NCBI GenBank assembly: GCA_027071965.1
Contig: JALSYJ010000116.1
Span: 1 to 15,024, forward strand
Length of the DNA: 15,024 nt
Source of the DNA: Robiginitomaculum sp.
GTDB lineage: Bacteria > Pseudomonadota > Alphaproteobacteria > Caulobacterales > Maricaulaceae
Direction: 5' to 3'
Shown here: positions 1 through 6,609 of the stretch, one piece after another
How the letters are laid out: every line of letters begins with the position of its first letter
Numbering within the stretch: the stretch's first letter is position 1
Notes under the pieces: generated by a model
The model's database searches: none
Seen by the model: the letters and a program-made list of their open reading frames with translations, nothing else
What the model was told of the DNA's origin: nothing
Position numbers and translations under genes: made by a program

Positions 1-1300
1 TTTTGGAAAACAGATCAATCATGTTCATATCTGCATCCCGGCCATTACGATCCACAGGCGGCATGCTGACAGCTATCAGGTTTTGCGCCTCAGCAGCTTC
101 TTCAAGTGTCATTCCGTCGGCTCTGGAACCTTCAAAATTACCCATGATCTCAAAAAGGCGATCCCGGGCACTTTCACGGATAAACTCTTCTCTTAACTCA
201 TCATTTAGTTCCTCAAAGCTTTTCTCGGAGCTTTTTGTTACACCTGTTATTTTCCATGCTGCCCATTGAAAACGCCCCTCTGCCACACCCGATGTGCCAT
301 CCTCGGCGCCAAAAACAGCTTTGGCAATTTGATCATCAGGAGTGTTTGTAACAAGCGTGTCAACAAATGTAAGCGGAGCACCCGGGAGCTTCATGTCACG
401 CAGGATATCATCTGCCTCTTCACCAGCCCTTAAGCGTTCAGCCACCTGTTCTGCGATGATTTTATCGGCAACAGGAATTTGCACCCATGATCGGGTTTCT
501 GCTTTTGCAAATTGTGCTTTTTGAAACTCGTATAAATCCCGCAATTCTTGTTCGGTAGGGGAAATTTCGGTTTCAATATCGCTGGCAGAAATGACGACAA
601 ATGTACCGGCGCGGCGTTCAGGAATAGCAAAATAACCCCGGTTTTCTGCTAGAAATTCTTCAAGTTCCTGTCTTGTAGGCTCTGCAGGTGGTGCAATTGC
701 ACTTTCAGGAATAAAAACAGTCTCGACCTGCCGCATTTCCTGCTGAAAGGCCATCATGATGCGTGTATAGGTGGTTGGCGAGGGCATATTATCTGAAAAC
801 AGCGAAAATATTTGTCTGCGCCGCAAATCTGCACGGGCATTCTTTTCAAATTCTTTGGGAGTGGTTTCCGCCCGTTGAAGGGCCAGTAAATATTCATCCT
901 CGCTAAACTCTCCGGTTAGCGGATCGGCAAAGGCATCATAGGCTTTGGCATAGTCCAATAGCATTCTTGGCGAAACACCAACACCAAGTTCGGTAAGTTT
1001 AGCATCCAGAGCCGTTTCAGTAATCATTTGATTCAAAAGCTGATCATCAAGCCCGCTCTCTTTGGCCTCTATTTCAGAAAATTTCCCATTGCTTGAGCGC
1101 TGGCGATAATTGACCTCTTGACGCCACCGATTTGAAAGCTCCGAAACGGTTATTTTCTGCGGGCCAACAATTACCACTGCATCCCCCGTTCCGCCGCGGA
1201 AAACATCACCGGTTCCCCAGACCACAAAACTAAGTGCAATCAATAAAATAAAAGCAATCGCAAATGGTGAGCGCAGGGAGTTCCGCATGGACTCGAGCAT
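1..1300 (-). CDS. ppiD: Peptidyl-prolyl cis-trans isomerase D-like periplasmic chaperone (partial, C-terminus outside window)
   Basis: PpiD is an inner-membrane-anchored periplasmic chaperone near the Sec translocon that helps fold exported and outer-membrane proteins. The reading frame opens at ATG 1298-1300 on the minus strand, with a GGAG ribosome site (plus-strand 1308-1311) seven bases upstream, and stays open to the window edge (433 codons; the family usually has about 600-640). Residues 1-12 are short and basic (MLESMRNSLRSP). Residues 13-29 form a hydrophobic signal anchor, followed by WGTGDVF, typical of PpiD. A SurA_N-like helical region fills about residues 35-180. A degenerate parvulin-type domain appears to follow from about residue 240, where TRSWVQIPV resembles the first strand of the rotamase fold. 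It is divergent from tpiA, an arrangement common in Alphaproteobacteria. PpiD is much likelier than SurA because of the uncleaved N-terminal anchor. Confidence 0.9.
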   Translation of the reverse strand, partial: MLESMRNSLRSPFAIAFILLIALSFVVWGTGDVFRGGTGDAVVIVGPQKITVSELSNRWRQEVNYRQRSSNGKFSEIEAKESGLDDQLLNQMITETALDAKLTELGVGVSPRMLLDYAKAYDAFADPLTGEFSEDEYLLALQRAETTPKEFEKNARADLRRRQIFSLFSDNMPSPTTYTRIMMAFQQEMRQVETVFIPESAIAPPAEPTRQELEEFLAENRGYFAIPERRAGTFVVISASDIETEISPTEQELRDLYEFQKAQFAKAETRSWVQIPVADKIIAEQVAERLRAGEEADDILRDMKLPGAPLTFVDTLVTNTPDDQIAKAVFGAEDGTSGVAEGRFQWAAWKITGVTKSSEKSFEELNDELREEFIRESARDRLFEIMGNFEGSRADGMTLEEAAEAQNLIAVSMPPVDRNGRDADMNMIDLFSK

Positions 1301-1384
1301 AAAACATCTCCGGGTATCTGGCGTAAAAGGCAGGGGAATGTATGCGCTAAGCCAAAAGCCTGCAAGCATCAATTGCCGTTTGTA

Positions 1385-1429
1385 TTGCTAGATTTTGTCA
1401 TCACTGCTAGTGACAGGCCATATTATACA
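1385..1429 (+). promoter_or_regulatory. Candidate tpiA promoter region with short inverted repeat
   Basis: This 144-base gap separates the divergent ppiD and tpiA starts. It holds TTGTCA (1395-1400) and an AT-rich block beginning TATTATACA (1421), but the spacing (18-20 bases) is not ideal for a sigma-70 promoter. An inverted repeat TGTCA-N10-TGACA (1396-1415) lies between the two elements. The exact promoter is uncertain. Its position argues against a tpiA start upstream at 1373. Confidence 0.3.
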
Positions 1430-1444
1430 AATCAGGGAATAAAA

Positions 1445-2197
1445 ATGACCAGAAAAATGCTGATCGCCGGTAATTGGAAAATGAATGGCCTGCAAAAGAA
1501 CCGTACGGATTTCCAGAATATGATTGATGGGATTTCACCTTCGGCATTTGATCTTCACGATGTGCTGATCTGCCCCCCTGCCACCTTGCTGCATACTTTT
1601 TCCAAAATGGCAAAGGGTTCAGGAATGTTGGTTGGTGGTGAAGACTGTCACCCGGCTGCATCCGGGGCTCATACGGGAGATATTTCCGCTGCAATGATTG
1701 TTGATGCCGGGGCGGACTATTGCATTGTTGGCCATTCGGAACGGCGCGCAGATCACAAGGAGACAAGCGCTCTGGTCCAGGAAAAAGCCAATGCTGTGCT
1801 GCAAAACTCGATGACAGCAATTGTTTGTGTGGGCGAGACTCTGGCCGAGCGTCAGTCAGGCAATGCAACAGAAGTTGTTACGCAACAAATAAAGGCCTCA
1901 CTTCCCACAGCCGCAACCGCGAAAAATTGTGTCATTGCCTATGAGCCGGTATGGGCTATTGGAACCGGGGTTACTGCCACAATTGATGATATCGCAGAAA
2001 TGCATACTGCCATTCGCAAATTACTGCATGAGATAGGTGGTGAGGCTCTGGCTGCGGCGCGAGTGTTATACGGAGGGTCTGTGAAACCTTCAAATGCTGC
2101 AGAAATATTTGCAATTGATGATGTGGATGGGGGGCTTATCGGTGGCGCCAGCTTAAAAGCAGAAGATTTCAACGCAATTGTAGCTGCAGCAGGGTGA
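1445..2197 (+). CDS. tpiA: Triosephosphate isomerase
   Basis: Cytoplasmic glycolytic/gluconeogenic enzyme that interconverts dihydroxyacetone phosphate and glyceraldehyde 3-phosphate. The 250-residue protein has the normal family length and a complete TIM barrel. It shows GNWKMNG with catalytic Lys12, CIVGHSERR with the electrophilic His97, AYEPVWAIGTG with the general base Glu167 and start of the mobile loop, and YGGSVKPSN and GLIGGASL in the phosphate-binding loops. The frame stays open upstream to an ATG at 1373. I chose 1445 because AGGGA lies seven bases before it, the conserved N-terminus begins there, and the extra 24 residues have no counterpart in the family. It is divergent from ppiD. 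In many Alphaproteobacteria tpiA is followed by secG and pyrG; here a long non-coding region follows instead. No clear terminator is visible after the stop. Confidence 0.97.
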   Translation: MTRKMLIAGNWKMNGLQKNRTDFQNMIDGISPSAFDLHDVLICPPATLLHTFSKMAKGSGMLVGGEDCHPAASGAHTGDISAAMIVDAGADYCIVGHSERRADHKETSALVQEKANAVLQNSMTAIVCVGETLAERQSGNATEVVTQQIKASLPTAATAKNCVIAYEPVWAIGTGVTATIDDIAEMHTAIRKLLHEIGGEALAAARVLYGGSVKPSNAAEIFAIDDVDGGLIGGASLKAEDFNAIVAAAG

Positions 2198-2309
2198 CCA
2201 GGGCCTGATAAGTAACCGGTTAATTCCGGAGGCAGACATAGATAGATGGTAAAGATTGTTGATATCAAATTGTCAGCATTAACAATAAAAACAAAATTAT
2301 CATAGAGCG

Positions 2310-2750
2310 ATGCTTTGCCTTCAACCCAAAGCAAAAGTGACTCAAATGTTGTGCCACCGCTGGACATACAGGGTTGATACAGATTCTACAGTAGCCATCA
2401 TTCCAGATGGCTGTTGTGGTAATTCTCCCGTTTATGATGGTGTGTTACCTAACCAATGAGCCAGTCATCAATGGGACATTGCCGTAGGGCGTGAGGCCCA
2501 TTTAGGATTGTTTCCTGACAAAGCATCCTTAGAGAAGATTGCTACGCAATCCCTAAGTATGAGGTTGTAGGGGAAATTTTTATTCAATCTTGTGGATGTG
2601 GCGGCAGCTTCTTTCGTGCTTAAACCAAAGCACATCGTCGCAGGATACTTAACTTTCTGGTTCGAATAGGATCGTGTGGTGCTCTTGCCATGGTACCAGA
2701 TCGACGGGACTGAATGATATTCCGTTTCCTATTGCAGATCCTTTGCCATT
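2310..2750 (+). pseudogene. Probable decayed AraC-family transcriptional regulator
   Basis: A 49-codon frame (2310-2459) encodes WTYRVDTDSTVAIIPDGCC, which resembles the sensor-domain stretch of AraC-family regulators of the DUF6597 type, where an aromatic-rich strand is followed by the hallmark I(L/I)PDGC. The frame then meets stops. Further downstream, about 2612-2663 in the same phase reads VLKPKHIVAGYLTF, like the (G)xxPKxxxRxxRF linker between the two helix-turn-helix motifs of AraC proteins. A shifted frame from about 2640 reads ILNFLVRIGSCGALAM, like the start of the second motif. Order and spacing roughly suit a shortened, frameshifted copy. The matches are short and judged by eye, so chance similarity is possible. 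An intact member would be about 250-270 residues. Confidence 0.35.
2528..2557. repeat. Imperfect inverted repeat (hairpin)
   Basis: CTTAG and GATTGC are mirrored by GCAATC and CTAAG around a three-base loop (TAC). This gives an 11-pair stem with one asymmetric internal loop (AGAA versus C). There is no following T-run, so it is not a typical terminator. It lies inside the possible gene relic. Its role is unknown. Confidence 0.5.
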
Positions 2751-2796
2751 CTAATTTAAGGGACTGTCTGTTGATGTTTAGTATTCACAAAGGTGG

Positions 2797-2838
2797 TTGA
2801 TTTTTGCTGTTTATTATGTATAACGATTGTTCGATATA
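2797..2838 (+). promoter_or_regulatory. Promoter and palindromic operator of the TetR-ABC operon
   Basis: TTGATT (2797-2802) and TATAAC (2819-2824) form a good sigma-70-like pair with a 16-base spacer, 31 bases before the regulator's start codon. An imperfect palindrome, TATAACG-ATTGTT-CGATATA (2819-2838), overlaps the -10 element and the expected start point. Six of seven arm positions match. TetR-family repressors commonly bind such palindromes in their own promoters, so autorepression of the whole operon is likely. This is inferred from position and symmetry. Confidence 0.55.
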
Positions 2839-2854
2839 AATAAGCAGGTGCAAA

Positions 2855-3451
2855 ATGCCAAAACTTGTTGATCGGGATTCTTACAAAAAGCAGATGCTGA
2901 ATGCATCGTTCAAGGTGCTGGCGGAGAAGGGGTATGCCTACCCCATGCGACAGATTGCCAGCACTCTTGGTGTATCAACCGGCACCTTGTATCATTACTT
3001 TCCAAACAAACGCTTCTTGTTCGAGCAATTATCTGAACATATTGTCCGCAAAAACCTGCAAAAATCCTTTGGGCGCATTGCCAGCGTTACCTCACGATCT
3101 GAGCGAGCGACAATCCTGATTGACATATTGATTGAGGATAATGAGGAGCTAACTGCCCTTGTTCTTTTGTCTGTTGACTATGCCCGGATTGTTCCGCGCA
3201 AGGAGATGTCGGAATTTTTCAGAAAGTTTCTGGATGAATACATCAAGAAACTTTCACAATTATTGGAAATTACAGAAGAAATGAGCAGGTTGATAGTGTC
3301 TGCGGCTGATGGGATATTATTGCATAATTGGATAAATCGTGATCGGGCCTGTTTGCTGCAGTGCCTGTATCTGTTGCGTGATATGGTGCTGGTTTATCTG
3401 GAACACAGTGTGGATGGGCATTTGATCGCTAATACTGCAAGAGAGTGGTGA
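2855..3451 (+). CDS. TetR/AcrR-family transcriptional regulator
   Basis: A 198-residue protein of normal TetR length. Residues about 10-57 form the DNA-binding domain: the first helix (MLNASFKVLAEKGY) is followed by the helix-turn-helix MRQIASTLGVSTGTLYHYFP, where LYHYFPNK is the family signature. The rest is helical and variable, as expected for the ligand-binding and dimerisation half; its ligand cannot be read from sequence. The start at 2855 is preceded by AGGTG. Its stop overlaps the next gene's start by one base (TGATG), so it is the first gene of the ABC operon and probably its autoregulator, acting on the palindrome at 2819-2838. A repressor of an envelope-transport operon that responds to the transported lipid or toxin is the simplest reading, by inference. 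Confidence 0.9.
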   Translation: MPKLVDRDSYKKQMLNASFKVLAEKGYAYPMRQIASTLGVSTGTLYHYFPNKRFLFEQLSEHIVRKNLQKSFGRIASVTSRSERATILIDILIEDNEELTALVLLSVDYARIVPRKEMSEFFRKFLDEYIKKLSQLLEITEEMSRLIVSAADGILLHNWINRDRACLLQCLYLLRDMVLVYLEHSVDGHLIANTAREW

Positions 3452-4599
3452 TGCTGTATCTGGCTTTGAAGAATTTTCTTTATCGACCGGCACGACTGTT
3501 ACTTACCCTGTTGGCAATAGCTGCCATATTGGCAGAGATTTTAGTGTTGGAAGGTTTTATGGCCGGATCGTACCAGCAATTGCGCCAGACGGTTTTACAG
3601 CGTGGCGGCGATGTGATGGTTTCACAAACTGGAATATCCAACTTTTTAGCTGCTCGTTCGGTTTTGCCGCAAAAAACCCGTGCGGCAGTAGAAGCAGTCG
3701 AAGGCGTAAAGACAACACATCCCCTGACCGTCATCATGCAGATTTATGAAGCTAAGGGACGGCTGGGCCCGATTATTATCATGGTCTATGATGCTTATGG
3801 CGGTGGCAATTCCGGTGGCCCTGTGAATATTATCGAGGGAAAACCCCCAACCGGATCAGGTGAGATGGTGATCGACCAGGCGCTATCAAAGCGTTACGAT
3901 TTGCATCCAGGAGATATTCTGACGCTTTCAGATTATGATTTTACGGTTTCAGGAATTTCGGCAAACAGTGCCGCCTTGTTTACGCCATTTGCTTTTATAA
4001 CCTATGACAGCCTGATCGATTTTTATTTTGAATCTGACATTGCCGATGATATTTCAGCCTTTCCCTTGCTTAGTTTTCTTAGTGTAGAGACCAAGGATGG
4101 TGCCGACCCCTTAAAAGTCGCGCAAAGAATATCCAAAGAGGTGCCGGAGGCCGATGCAATGCTGCCAAAGAGCATTGCTGATAATGACGAAAATATGGGC
4201 CGTGCGCTGATGGGGCCGGTTTTGAATTTATTGTTATGGCTTAGCTATATTATCGGAGCCCTTGCCATTGGAATGTTCATGTTTGCGGCAGTTCGTTCGC
4301 AACAAAGAAATTTTGGCGTATTGCGGGCACTGGGTTTTACCAGCCGTGATCTGATAATTGGCGTAATTGCTGAGGCTGTAGTGATTACCTTGCTGGCTTT
4401 GCCACCTGCAATTCTGCTGGCGGTTTTTCTGGCTGCACTGATTGAAATTTATGCGCCGGTTTATCTAGTGTTGGCTGCCGAGCCGGCAGCAATAATACGT
4501 ACCGGCCTGATTGCCATCCTGCTTGCGGTTACTGGTGCACTGGCACCATTGCAGATTTTACGGCGTCTTGATCCGGCAACTGCATTTCAGGAGGCGTAA
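3451..4599 (+). CDS. ABC transporter permease, FtsX/MacB type (first subunit)
   Basis: Inner-membrane permease of 382 residues with the MacB/LolC/FtsX layout. One membrane helix lies near the N-terminus (about 16-37), then a periplasmic domain of roughly 210 residues (about 40-255), then three helices (about 257-281, 300-341 including a re-entrant or short connector, and 348-367). VRSQQRNFGVLRALGF (281-296) is the cytoplasmic coupling segment typical of FtsX-domain proteins. LDPATAFQEA at the end matches the family's 'DPxxAL' tail. I chose ATG 3451 over two in-frame GTG codons at 3445 and 3448 because it gives the usual stop/start coupling with the regulator and a GAGAG site sits upstream. 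It probably pairs with the following non-identical permease. MacB-like tripartite efflux is an alternative, but no membrane-fusion gene is present. Confidence 0.9.
   Translation: MLYLALKNFLYRPARLLLTLLAIAAILAEILVLEGFMAGSYQQLRQTVLQRGGDVMVSQTGISNFLAARSVLPQKTRAAVEAVEGVKTTHPLTVIMQIYEAKGRLGPIIIMVYDAYGGGNSGGPVNIIEGKPPTGSGEMVIDQALSKRYDLHPGDILTLSDYDFTVSGISANSAALFTPFAFITYDSLIDFYFESDIADDISAFPLLSFLSVETKDGADPLKVAQRISKEVPEADAMLPKSIADNDENMGRALMGPVLNLLLWLSYIIGALAIGMFMFAAVRSQQRNFGVLRALGFTSRDLIIGVIAEAVVITLLALPPAILLAVFLAALIEIYAPVYLVLAAEPAAIIRTGLIAILLAVTGALAPLQILRRLDPATAFQEA
4589..4594 (+). promoter_or_regulatory. Strong Shine-Dalgarno site fixing the second permease start
   Basis: A full AGGAGG lies six bases before ATG 4601, inside the last codons of the preceding permease. 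It decides for 4601 over an upstream in-frame ATG at 4511, which would add 30 residues translated from the other gene's out-of-frame coding sequence. Confidence 0.85.
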
Positions 4600-4600
4600 G

Positions 4601-5710
4601 ATGCTAAAGTGGACATTGCAGGGATTGTTTTTGGCACCGCAGCAATTATTGGCCAGCATTGCAGCCGTGGCCGGGGCCTTTGTGCTGGTATTGTTTTTTG
4701 AAGGGGTGTTTTCCGGGGAAAGCGAAAAAATTGTCGCCATGATTGAACGCACCGAGGCTGATGTCTGGGTCATGCAAAAGGGGGTGGGCAATATGCATAT
4801 GGCCAGTTCTTTTGTTTCTGACTGGAAGGTGGGTGCGGTGGCTTCTGTGGATGGAGTTAAAAAAGTCACCCCGATCCTTTATCTTAATTCGGTAATAGAG
4901 GCCGGCGGTCGTAGCTGGATATCCTTTATTGTCGGGATGGAGGCAGGTGATCCGCGTGCCGGCCCGTGGAAATCTGCGGGCGGTGCCATTGTCCCGGAAC
5001 CGGGCGAGGCGATTGTACCTGATATTTTTGCTCTTGATGCCGGGCTGTCAATTGGCGATTCAATATGGATTGCCGGGCGTAACTTCAAGGTGGCCGGGTT
5101 TTCTGCCGATACCTTTTCCATGGCTAATTCTATTACCTATGTGACCCTGGATGATCTGGCGGACACCATATCAACAATTGGCGCAGTGAGCTATTTGCTG
5201 GTCGATGCCGAGCCGGGGGTTGATCCACAGGCTCTTGCGACAAAAATTATGGTGCAGGTCGAGAAGGTAAACGCTTTGACGCGAGAAGAATTTGCCAGAC
5301 GTGATTTTTCAATTGCCGTACAAATGGGTCTTGAAATCGTTTGGATAATGACCCTGATCGGCGGTGCTTTGGCTGTGCTGCTTACCGGCTTTATTGTCTA
5401 TTCCCATATTACAGGCCGAGAACGGGAACTTGCAGTTATGAAAGCCTTAGGAGTGCGAGATCGGGCAATTTATTTCAGTATTATGACGCAGGCATTGTTT
5501 ATCGGCCTGATGGCTTTTGCTTTGGCGGTATTGGTTTTGCTGATTGCCATGCCCACTACTGAAATGCTGGCGCCGAAAATCTCTTTGGGGTTAAGCGCAA
5601 ATGCTCTGGTTCGTGCCGGCTCTATGGCGATAATTGCTTCGCTTTTGGCCTCAATAATTCCGGTGCGCCGGGTGCTATCAGTGGATCCTGTAAGTGCGTT
5701 TCAGCAATAA
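4601..5710 (+). CDS. ABC transporter permease, FtsX/MacB type (second subunit)
   Basis: A 369-residue inner-membrane permease with the same architecture as its neighbour. It has a helix at about 15-35, a periplasmic domain at about 38-243, helices at about 246-268, 293-318 and 335-353, the coupling segment TGRERELAVMKALGV (271-285) and the tail VDPVSAFQQ. It differs in sequence from the first permease, so the transporter core is probably a heterodimer, as in LolCE, rather than a MacB homodimer. The start follows the previous stop by one base. The periplasmic domain should contact the substrate or a periplasmic partner; the LolA-like protein encoded two genes downstream is the natural candidate. 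I cannot tell which permease would correspond to LolC or LolE, and the pair need not be orthologous to either. Confidence 0.9.
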   Translation: MLKWTLQGLFLAPQQLLASIAAVAGAFVLVLFFEGVFSGESEKIVAMIERTEADVWVMQKGVGNMHMASSFVSDWKVGAVASVDGVKKVTPILYLNSVIEAGGRSWISFIVGMEAGDPRAGPWKSAGGAIVPEPGEAIVPDIFALDAGLSIGDSIWIAGRNFKVAGFSADTFSMANSITYVTLDDLADTISTIGAVSYLLVDAEPGVDPQALATKIMVQVEKVNALTREEFARRDFSIAVQMGLEIVWIMTLIGGALAVLLTGFIVYSHITGRERELAVMKALGVRDRAIYFSIMTQALFIGLMAFALAVLVLLIAMPTTEMLAPKISLGLSANALVRAGSMAIIASLLASIIPVRRVLSVDPVSAFQQ

Positions 5711-5727
5711 GAGACAAAGGATGGAAT

Positions 5728-6609
5728 ATGACCAATGCAATTGTACAGGCAACAGACCTAAAAAAGACCTTTGGTAGCGGCAGAACACTGGTGCGGGCGG
5801 TTGATGGAGTTTCGCTTAGTGTTGCAGCAGGTGAACTGGTCACCATTACCGGCCCGTCAGGTTCTGGCAAAACCACACTGGTATCAATGTTGGGGGCATT
5901 GCTGCGGCCTACATCAGGATCGATTTTGATTGATGGCACTGATATTTCCACACTTGATGAGGCAGGGCTTTCAGGCTTGCGTGCACGCACAATCGGTTTC
6001 GTCTTCCAATCATTCAATCTGCTTGAGGCTTTAAGTGTACGTGACAATATACTGTTTCCGGCGCATTTGACTAAAGGCGGCGTAAAGCAGGCCGCGCCGC
6101 GCGCCGATGAATTACTGGAGCGTCTTGACCTGACAACACGGCAGAATGCTCTGCCGCGCACCTTGTCCGGAGGTGAAAAACAGCGTGTAGCCATTGCGCG
6201 CGCTCTTATAAATGAGCCCAAACTTATCATAGCCGATGAGCCTACTGGAAATCTTGACAGCAAAAGCGGACAGGAGGTGTTGATGATCATGCATGACATT
6301 GCCCGTGATCATGGCCGTTCTATTTTGCTGGTAACCCACGACCAGCGGGTTGAGGAAGTGGCTGACCGGGTGCTGTGGCTGGAAGATGGAGCTTTGCGTG
6401 ATCGTAAGCAGGAAACCCGTGAATGGGCGCATGATCCGGTATGCAATATGCGTGTAGATGTCTGGAATTCGGAAATTTACAGCGATTATGATAATGTGCG
6501 TTATCATTTTTGCTCCAAACGTTGTCAGGACAGGTTTGGCAAAACCCCAAAGCAATATATTGGCGCCACGCCCCAATCACAAAGTCACCAGGAAGAGAGG
6601 CCATCATGA
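5728..6609 (+). CDS. ABC transporter ATP-binding protein (LolD/MacB type) with C-terminal YHS domain
   Basis: Cytoplasmic ATPase that should drive the two FtsX-type permeases. Residues 1-225 are a complete nucleotide-binding domain: Walker A GPSGSGKT (42-49), Q-loop Gln94, signature LSGGE (147-151), Walker B LIIADEPTGNLD (Asp170, catalytic Glu171) and switch His204. The spacing and the GNLDS motif are typical of the LolD/MacB/FtsE branch, which normally ends near residue 225-235. Here about 65 more residues follow. Residues about 233-279 match a YHS domain: DPVCNM (Cys239), then YHFCSKRCQDRF (Cys262, Cys266) and PKQYIG. YHS domains are small cysteine-containing modules found in copper ATPases and metal or redox proteins. 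AAGGATGG precedes the start, 17 bases after the previous gene. The stop overlaps the next gene by four bases. The fusion lies in one open frame, so it is not an assembly join of two stops. Confidence 0.93.
   Translation: MTNAIVQATDLKKTFGSGRTLVRAVDGVSLSVAAGELVTITGPSGSGKTTLVSMLGALLRPTSGSILIDGTDISTLDEAGLSGLRARTIGFVFQSFNLLEALSVRDNILFPAHLTKGGVKQAAPRADELLERLDLTTRQNALPRTLSGGEKQRVAIARALINEPKLIIADEPTGNLDSKSGQEVLMIMHDIARDHGRSILLVTHDQRVEEVADRVLWLEDGALRDRKQETREWAHDPVCNMRVDVWNSEIYSDYDNVRYHFCSKRCQDRFGKTPKQYIGATPQSQSHQEERPS

Larger units (their letters stand above)
2198..2854. other. 657-base intergenic region: hairpins, gene relic, promoter
   Basis: No intact gene longer than about 50 codons is convincing on either strand. 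The region contains a weak hairpin at 2312-2332 (GCTTTG/CAAAGC, 9-base loop, no T-run), a probable AraC-family relic (2310-2750), a hairpin at 2528-2557 and a smaller one at 2616-2633 (GTGCTT/AAGCAC). The last 60 bases carry the TetR-operon promoter and palindrome. No tRNA-like cloverleaf, insertion-sequence end or riboswitch was recognised. Confidence 0.6.

Noticed and set aside
1373..1444. An N-terminal extension of 24 residues on triosephosphate isomerase
   Set aside because: It lacks a ribosome site, is not part of the conserved family, and overlaps the likely promoter; ATG 1445 has a good site.
1939..2367. A 142-codon minus-strand frame overlapping the end of tpiA
   Set aside because: It is the antisense shadow of a well-conserved enzyme gene, with no motif or ribosome site of its own.
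2658..2680. GGTTCGAAT, resembling a tRNA T-loop
   Set aside because: The flanking five-base arms do not pair and no acceptor, D or anticodon stems can be found around it.
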